DNA of 64,000 nt, from NCBI GenBank assembly GCA_951799445.1, contig OX637297.1, positions 11,904,001 through 11,968,000 on the forward strand, written 5' to 3'. Shown in pieces: positions 57,702 to 64,000 of this stretch; position 1 is the first letter of the stretch; every line of letters begins with the position of its first letter. This DNA comes from Pseudisothecium myosuroides. Lineage: Eukaryota; Streptophyta; Bryopsida; Hypnales; Lembophyllaceae. Under the pieces are notes generated by a model. The model saw only the letters and a list, made by a program, of their open reading frames with translations, was not told the DNA's origin and ran no database searches. The position numbers and the translations under genes were made by a program.

Positions 57702-57759
57702 AAAAAAATAAAAATAGAAGAAATTCAACCTAAATTTGGGTAGAATCATTTTGAATATA

Positions 57760-57985
57760 GGATGAAAGTTGATGGTCCAAATATGGAAAGGATTTGCTGA
57801 AAATTGGGATGGAAGGGTCTAAAGGATGTACATGGAAGGAGATGGAAAAATTGGATGGAAATAGAAGGATTGGATGAAAGTAGAAGAAAAATTGAATGAA
57901 AAAAATGGATGACAGTAGAAAAAGTGGTGGATGAAAGTAGATGGAAATGTTGGATGAACTTCATTAAAAATTTGGATGAACCAAA
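57760..57985. repeat. Degenerate TTGGATGAAAGTAGAA repeat
   Basis: About 225 bases repeat loosely the words TGGATGAAAGTAGAAG, GGATGGAAATAGAAGG and TTGGATGAACTT. The array directly follows the truncated gene at 57701. Confidence 0.6.
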
Positions 57986-58621
57986 AGTAAGAATTTTAGT
58001 GATAGTAGAGAAAACATTGGCTTAAGATTTAGGAAAAAAATGAACGATATTATTTTCAACTATGACTTTGCATTTGACGATAGGAAAATGAATGACAATC
58101 CCATTAAAAATCATCAAGCAAACTCATAGAATTTTGGCTTGCAACTAAAATTACAACTTGGGAGTCCTATGACCGTTTCAAATGTAAATTAGGGATGTTG
58201 CTTCCATGTCACGGGTTTAGGGTCCTATACCTATTACCGTGGTTGATATGGGATAGTAGGACTGAATTGTTCTTTTTACCTTGGAAGGGTGACATAGTAG
58301 TTTAGGAGCTTGTTAGTATATTCACACATGGTCCTAATGAATCTAGATTGCAAACAGTAATGGAATTCTGTCATGTCTATGGGTGCAAGTAAAATAAAGG
58401 CATAATTTAAACAACCCAGAGAAAAGTTCACATGGTTCAGACACTTCAAATTCAGACCATCATGCATTCAGTACAAGGGACACCATTGTCTTGTAGTTTT
58501 TAATCAGGTGAATTTAATGTAATGCAAGTAGTGGCCCTTTTAGTCTCACTACATCTTCATTCATAAGTACATAATAGACCTGTAAAAACAAGGGAAAATC
58601 ATCTCCAGCTGAAAAGAAAAC
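57986..58621. other. Intergenic, 3' flank of the Mutator-like transposase gene
   Basis: No gene is recognised. It is presumably the 3' UTR of the minus-strand transposase gene plus spacer. Confidence 0.4.
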
Positions 58622-61600
58622 CTAACTAGATCCCAAATGATTTAGGATCCCACTAAGCAAAACTTGCTTCACTTCATTGAAGCTGAAACTAGCAACATGG
58701 ATGAAGACATCTATTGTGCACTGTAGATTACAAATTACAGTGAAGATGTAATAAAGATGTTTACAGATCGCCCAACTTCCACGCTTACCCAAACAACTCA
58801 ACTTCATCTCTTTGAAATTCGGACAGGTGCACTCTGGGAAAGACGAAATTGTTAGCATGTAATTTTCATTTCGAGGTTCTATCCCTGAATTCAAAGAAAC
58901 AATGCAACCAAATCCTGGATGTGGAACCATTGTAACCCTTTGAATGCGGGCATTCAAAATGAGTGCCGAAGCGCAATTGTTCTGTTGCTTTGTTGTTGGT
59001 GCTTTGGGGTTCCTGCGAATAACTTTACTTGCTCGAATCTTGGGATGCTCATCTGGTGACGATGGAATAGGATAGGCACGAACAAGTTCTATGCCTTCTT
59101 CTCCGCCGAAGAGTCGTCGAGGTGAAATAACTTGCCGCTGTGGAAGCATAAAACCGGCAGACTCAAGAGCTAAGATTTCGGCCTTTGAAAGTTTTGTGCC
59201 TATTTGAACCGGCCAAATGGTGGGCACAGGTGGCACAGATAATACCCACTTGCGCTGTGTTCCCTTTACACAACGTTCAATGTCATCATTGCAGAAGTAA
59301 AACTGCGTGCGCTCATGTGAATTCTTCCTGTAATTCACCATTATACCTGTATATGTTGGCGCAGCTGTCGCAATGTTGTTTTGGATGATTTTGGCCGTGC
59401 ACTTCTTCTTTGTAATTGCTTGAAGTGCAAAACATGCTTTTGCTGATGTTTTTGCCAATCGGGCAATGTGCCATTGCGCCTCATCACACATACTCTCTTG
59501 GATTGCTGACACATGAGTCCACTCACGAGGATCAGGCTGTCTAAGATTCTCGTCGATTGACATTGAATCATGGACTTCCATATATTCAGGTGCAGCAACC
59601 TCTTCTAAAATTGGATTGAGTTCATCTGTACTTGTTGACGCTCGGGAGGCCCTTGTTTGGATACGTGGATGAGAGAAATTCACCTTATCAGGCCTATGTG
59701 AATCAAATTCGCAGCCAAGAGGCATGTCAGCCTTCCTCTTTTGCGATCCAAATACTTCTTGACCTTCCAAATGGGGTTCCCTATTGATAAATTCTTCAAC
59801 TCCCGGAATATTTGAAATAGCTGCAGTGAGAGACTTTGGATTTCCAGTTCTTTGTGCTGAACGTTGTGCAACTCGTAGCAGGAGCTCTTCCTTCCCCGGC
59901 CCGGTCCCTGCTTGATTTCCTTTTAGGTATTGGTAATACTTTACCATTTGCATAAACGCTCTTACAAAATCATCGACAGTAGCTACATACAAGTCGTTTC
60001 CACGATTTCCAGATTGTTGAAGCCACTTATTGTGAACTGTCTCCGCTAGGTTGCACGATGGCATTTCAGCTTTCTCAGACTCAGTAAGATCCTGCAATCA
60101 CTTAAATACAACACCTATGTTACATCTTTGTAGGCTCCAAGCTACTCCATACTACAAAGTCATAAAAAAGAAAGACTGTCATTCAAGTGAGTATATTCAG
60201 TGTTGCAATACGGCACGTGTTAAAAGGAAAAAAGACAAAATGTTGCACACCCTAACAATGGGGGAAGTACCTCTCAGTCTCAAAAAGGGCCTTGGTAGGT
60301 GCCCTAACCATGAGACAATGTCCAATATTGACAACATTGTATGCCAGTGCCAAACAAATTATAAAACTTTTGTGTTGATGCTTAAGAAGGAAAAGGTCAA
60401 TTCAGTTCACCAATAAAGAGTCTAATATGATTACAAATGATTGTAAATGAGGCAAAAAACTTACAAGTTGATTGAACCCTCCCCATTGTCGATATCGAAA
60501 ATGCCAAAATGAAAGCCACAGCTCCAAGCGGCGCAGCCCTTCCTCCGTAGTGGCACCTGATGACAACCACCATGCTCTGATGGCTAGGTAACGCTCTTCG
60601 GACTGTGCAGTCGATGAGGCGTTTTTATACTGCTTGCATAACAAACGATGTTGATCTTGTAAGTCACCTCGAATGTCTGCCTTTGTGTGTTTCTCCATGG
60701 ATTGAGTCCAGTGGAAAAGGCAAGTCCTTTCTCGATTGGGCATAGGTTCAGCAATATTCCCTGAACCATACACGATCCTCACAGCATTCCAATTGGCTTG
60801 AGCACTATCCGCCATGAAGCCCTTGAATTGAGTCTCTGCTACACCATGTCGTTTTAGAACTGAATTCAAGTTCTTCCAAAAAAGAATTTGTGCTGCGCAA
60901 TCCTCGGATTGCATGTCGCAACATGCAATTGTCATAACACGACAATAAGCTGAGTCATAGACGTGACATGCCATGGTTGTCCAGTCTTTAACACGCTTCA
61001 CGTGATCAAACATCAGCCAAGCTTCTTGAAGATCTCCACCCGTTTGCATACGCTTCACCAAATCAACTCCACTTCCTGGACCTATTTCGGACATTTTAAA
61101 AACAAATACCTTATCTACATTCGTCCCTTGACCAGGAAATTTACTTTCTTGCACAAATGCCCATGTGCTGGATCCTCTCAATCTGGTTATACTATCAATC
61201 ACTCCAAATTTTCTCAAGTACTTGAAGGAAGTTACCTCGTTCCGTATACTTGGAGAGCTCAAGTACTTGCATTTTTCCAAGACCGGCATGAGATTGTCAA
61301 AGTCCATGGCCTTTGGCTGCTCTCCGTCCGGACACAAAAGTAAGCCTCCTAGAAGTTCCTTTGTAGCCTCCATGACAATTGAGGAATTTGTCGCCGAAGG
61401 CGTTCGTTCCAATTGCTCTCTAATTAGAGTTTGGGTTCTCTCTTGCATGTCTCTAAGTTCTCCGTCCTTTACCGGATGTGCATGACTCCCGAGATGAACA
61501 AACGCCCTAGTCATCGTGTAATTTCCTGCCACATAATACACTTGCACAGTACACCGCGCAATACATGCTGGAGGCTCTTTGCAAATCTTGCATACCAACG

Positions 61601-62558
61601 TTGAACCTAGTGGATGCGGTTGTCCAACATTAAGTGTTGTTGGTGAAAGCCCTTCCCATTCTAATTCATTGACTTCCTTCATTCGATGAACACGATTCAT
61701 AAACTCGCACTTAGAATTCACACATCGAAGGTGCCCCAAGCAATTAGATTTTCGAAAAGACAAACCCATTCGATTGACTATATTTGTGTTCACTGTCTTT
61801 GACCAAACATGGCCATCGTACCGCTTATCCATGCCGGCCATCTGTTTTGCTTGGAATGAGGTACCACTAGTATCAGCTGTAGGCAATTCGAATATGACAT
61901 CGCCATTGAAAGATGGAGGTAACACTGTCACTTTTTTAATTTGTATACTATCATAGTCTAGTTTGGACAAGACATTCCTACATCCTTTCAAATTACGCAA
62001 TCTTCTCAAGCAATCAATTACAGATGAACCTGACCCACTAGAGACACCTGGATTAGGGGTCACTACTGATATAAATGAAGGATCGGTAGCCAAAACTGCG
62101 TTCGAAGAAGGAGTTTCCAAATTCAAGCTTGGTTCAGGAGAGTTTGCTTCTGAATCTGAACTGAGGACGGTGACAAAGTGCGATTGAGGTTCAACTTTGA
62201 CATGGTTCAGAAGTGGAGTTTGAAAGGAAGCTGAAGACGACCAAGGGACAGTTCCCGCGCCCCTGGAGTTGGACTCAACTATATTAGCGACTCCGTAAGC
62301 CCTATACCTTCCAGCCTTGAGGGTCCACATTGTATTTTCTCCAACTGAAGACGGTAGTTGTCCGACAATGTGAGTAAGGTTCCCAGAGTTGGGATCAAAA
62401 ATGTCTTCATCTAGATGAATAGAATCAGGCTTAAGTTTAAACCTGAGACTTAACCTCAATGCCGACACAGAAGCAAGCCCATCTATTCCTACTGGAAAAA
62501 TTACAGGTACACCCTCACCATTTTCTCTCACGACCACCATATCTGTGAATTGTTCCAT
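58622..62558 (-). CDS. Mutator-like transposase with GCM-like and SWIM zinc modules, two exons, intact
   Basis: Exon 1 (62558-60465, 698 codons) and exon 2 (60091-58622) join in phase 0 across a GTAAGT...TTGCAG intron to give 1,187 residues without a stop. Residues ~1-100: an N-terminal domain (VIFPVGIDG, WTLKAGRYRAYGV). ~240-360: a WRKY-GCM1-type zinc fold (NCLGHLRCVNSKC, CKIC, LGSHAHPV). ~450-700: a MULE transposase-like core (HVYDSAYCRVMTIACCDMQS, FMADSAQANWNAV, CLFHW). Exon 2 has LAETVHNKWLQQSG and, near 1118, a SWIM finger (CTCPNFKE ... CKHLYYIF). MULE transposases excise and insert Mutator elements in the nucleus. Catalytic acids are assigned only tentatively. The intact frame suggests recent activity or domestication. 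A partner gene starts divergently at 63.4 kb, and a decayed copy of the pair lies at 27.7-30.1 kb. Confidence 0.85.
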
Positions 62559-63428
62559 TAGATGGCACCCCTATATGGTGGAAAAATGTTTAAACTATGA
62601 ATGGTTGGATATGACCTTGAGATGGGGACCTACGTAAACTCATTTTGGAGGTATACTCAAAGAAACTATACTAATATGGCATATGAAAGGCAATGAAGAC
62701 AAACATCATGGAACAGCATATACAATGCAATTATCTTTGATCTCCTTTGTGCACCATTGTGGTTGCCCTAACTAATTGTAGCTTTTAGGCTGGAGAGACG
62801 TTGTAGAACAATAATGAAATGAATAAATATAGCTCTCTAAGAAAACTGCACTCTAAGAAAATGAATTGAAAGGAAGGATATTTTACTGAATCGAAACATG
62901 TTAAGGAAATGTAGAGTAACGTTTAACATTTTGAATACTTCCCATTTATTTTGATATTCGGTGACACTAATGAAAAGAGCGCCGAATCAACCTTTATGTA
63001 TACGTTGTAGTAAAATGGTAGTGGTGTATTTAAGCAGAAAGTGTCAATTATAACAATAAATCCGTTAGATTTCATAATTTTGATTTTCTTGAAAACTGTG
63101 TGATTGTCAGAGATTTCAAACACTTTTTGTAACCGCCTTTTATTTATCACCTTCATCAGAACCGGAGGACCTTATAGTCTCACTTTCTATGTCTTCTAGG
63201 CAATTAGAGTTTGTTTTACGTTAGTTAGTGTATTGGGTTGTTGTTCCCTATTATGTGAAGGGAGATTGTAAGAGATTATTACATAAGACATGTGTTGTTG
63301 TTGAAGACTTTGAATAGCTAAGTATGTTTTCTTTTTGGTAGAGTCAATGTCTTTAGAAATATCATCTTAAGGTAGAATGGATGAACAGTAAATAGTGCGG
63401 AGGCAATAGAGAAGTATTAAGATGCTCA
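62559..63428. promoter_or_regulatory. Divergent intergenic region of the intact two-gene cassette
   Basis: About 0.9 kb separates the transposase ATG (62558, minus) from the partner exon (plus). In the decayed copy the spacing is 672 bases. It is AT-rich, as expected for a bidirectional promoter region. No TATA box is assigned. Other ORFs here have no support. Confidence 0.45.
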
Positions 63429-63491
63429 TTGTTTAGAGATGTATGTGTGGTAAATCAAATGCTTGAATTCATTACGGTTCCACCGTTGCAG

Positions 63492-63797
63492 GTTGCAAGT
63501 AGGCAAACAAAGAAGAAAAGAAGAAACAAACTATATTACACCACTCCAAAGGAAAGGTTGAGATCTAAGATGAGAGCGGCCGCCAAAGTTTTGAGTCGAG
63601 GAAAGGAGGGCTATGGTGAAACGTCTAAAGCACTTGATTTTGGAGGCCTGGAGGTGGACGACATCGCTGGCGATGGTTCCTTGAGCCTAGATAAAGTTAT
63701 TGAAGAACCAATGTCTATGGTAGCAAGAGAGGAGGGCAACAAAGATGATGCAGAAGAAGATGAGAATGAGGAGGCTAATGAAGGTAGAGAAGATTTG
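63492..63797 (+). CDS. Partner gene of the Mutator-like cassette, exon running toward the window edge
   Basis: The exon is bounded by a TTGCAG acceptor (63490-63491) and a GTAAGT donor (63798) and has 102 codons in phase 0. A longer frame begins at 63429 if the upstream ATG is used without splicing. The protein starts with a basic block (TKKKRRNKLYYTTPKERLRS, then KMRAAAKVLSRGK) followed by an acidic Glu/Asp-rich tail. The basic block resembles that of the gene at 29777, and both lie head-to-head with the same transposase family. I do not recognise a known domain. By analogy with MuDR, a helper protein is possible. The remainder is outside or near the right edge. Confidence 0.6.
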
Positions 63798-64000
63798 GTA
63801 AGTATATCATATTATGAAGTCATTTGCAATGAATTTTTTTAATAAGCATCTTTGAGAATTCAAGAAAGTAGAAATACAATTAGCACATAATTATTTACAA
63901 GCTCGGTGCATATCAACGTAAGTAGAAGGTTGTAAGTGTAAGAAGAAGGCCACAAAATTTACAAGATAGTGTGTTGAATTTACATCAAATTTTTTATTGT
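63798..64000 (+). other. Probable intron of the partner gene up to the window edge
   Basis: Sequence after the GTAAGT donor is AT-rich and carries early stops in the exon's frame. No acceptor is confirmed before the window ends. Confidence 0.45.

Noticed and set aside
1..64000. CRISPR arrays, rRNA and tRNA genes
   Set aside because: The tandem repeats found have 60-, 164- and 176-base periods without unique spacers, and no tRNA or rRNA core sequence was noticed by eye.

Overview
This window looks like nuclear DNA of a land plant. The only clear host gene is a Mei2-like RNA-binding protein with five coding exons and the plant-type C-terminal RRM. All multi-exon genes use GT-AG introns, the background is AT-rich, and plant-type DNA transposons (CACTA, Mutator-like, hAT) are everywhere. 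The lineage cannot be fixed from sequence alone; a bryophyte, lycophyte or fern is my guess, based on the compact Mei2-like gene and the unusual gene families beside it.

Layout. 1-1066 is the 3' end of a CACTA transposon. 1067-19140 is AT-rich repeat territory. It holds at least five copies of a ~0.9 kb TTAA-flanked element (one nested inside another), decayed exons of an unknown gene near 8 kb, degenerate tandem repeats and a 138-bp CACTA-type MITE. 19400-26300 is the Mei2-like locus, with a long GC-richer leader and a G-quadruplex-type run. 27.7-30.1 kb is a decayed divergent gene pair: a Mutator-like transposase on the minus strand and a small basic protein on the plus strand. 30.2 kb has a 178-bp foldback MITE. 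32.6-37.2 kb is a ten-exon, damaged minus-strand gene that I read as a ParB-like domain followed by a beta-class N4/N6 DNA methyltransferase-like domain. Four related hairpin elements lie at 34.7-39.8 kb. 44.2-57.7 kb is an array of transposon-like units: an hAT transposase pseudogene, a ~1,220-codon RING-finger gene with a 60-bp internal repeat, and a truncated inverted relative of the RING gene. GC-rich islands and 176-bp and 164-bp tandem arrays accompany them. 58.6-63.8 kb is an intact copy of the divergent pair seen at 27.7-30.1 kb: a 1,187-residue Mutator-like transposase with GCM-like and SWIM zinc modules, plus a basic partner gene running off the right edge.

How it fits together. The strongest new signal is that divergent two-gene cassette, present twice at very different stages of decay. 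The second gene therefore probably belongs to the element, as mudrB belongs to MuDR. The ParB-methyltransferase gene and the RING-finger gene are the other unusual items. Most damaged genes here keep their reading frame over kilobases and are broken mainly by stop codons reachable through C-to-T changes, which fits decay by cytosine methylation and deamination.
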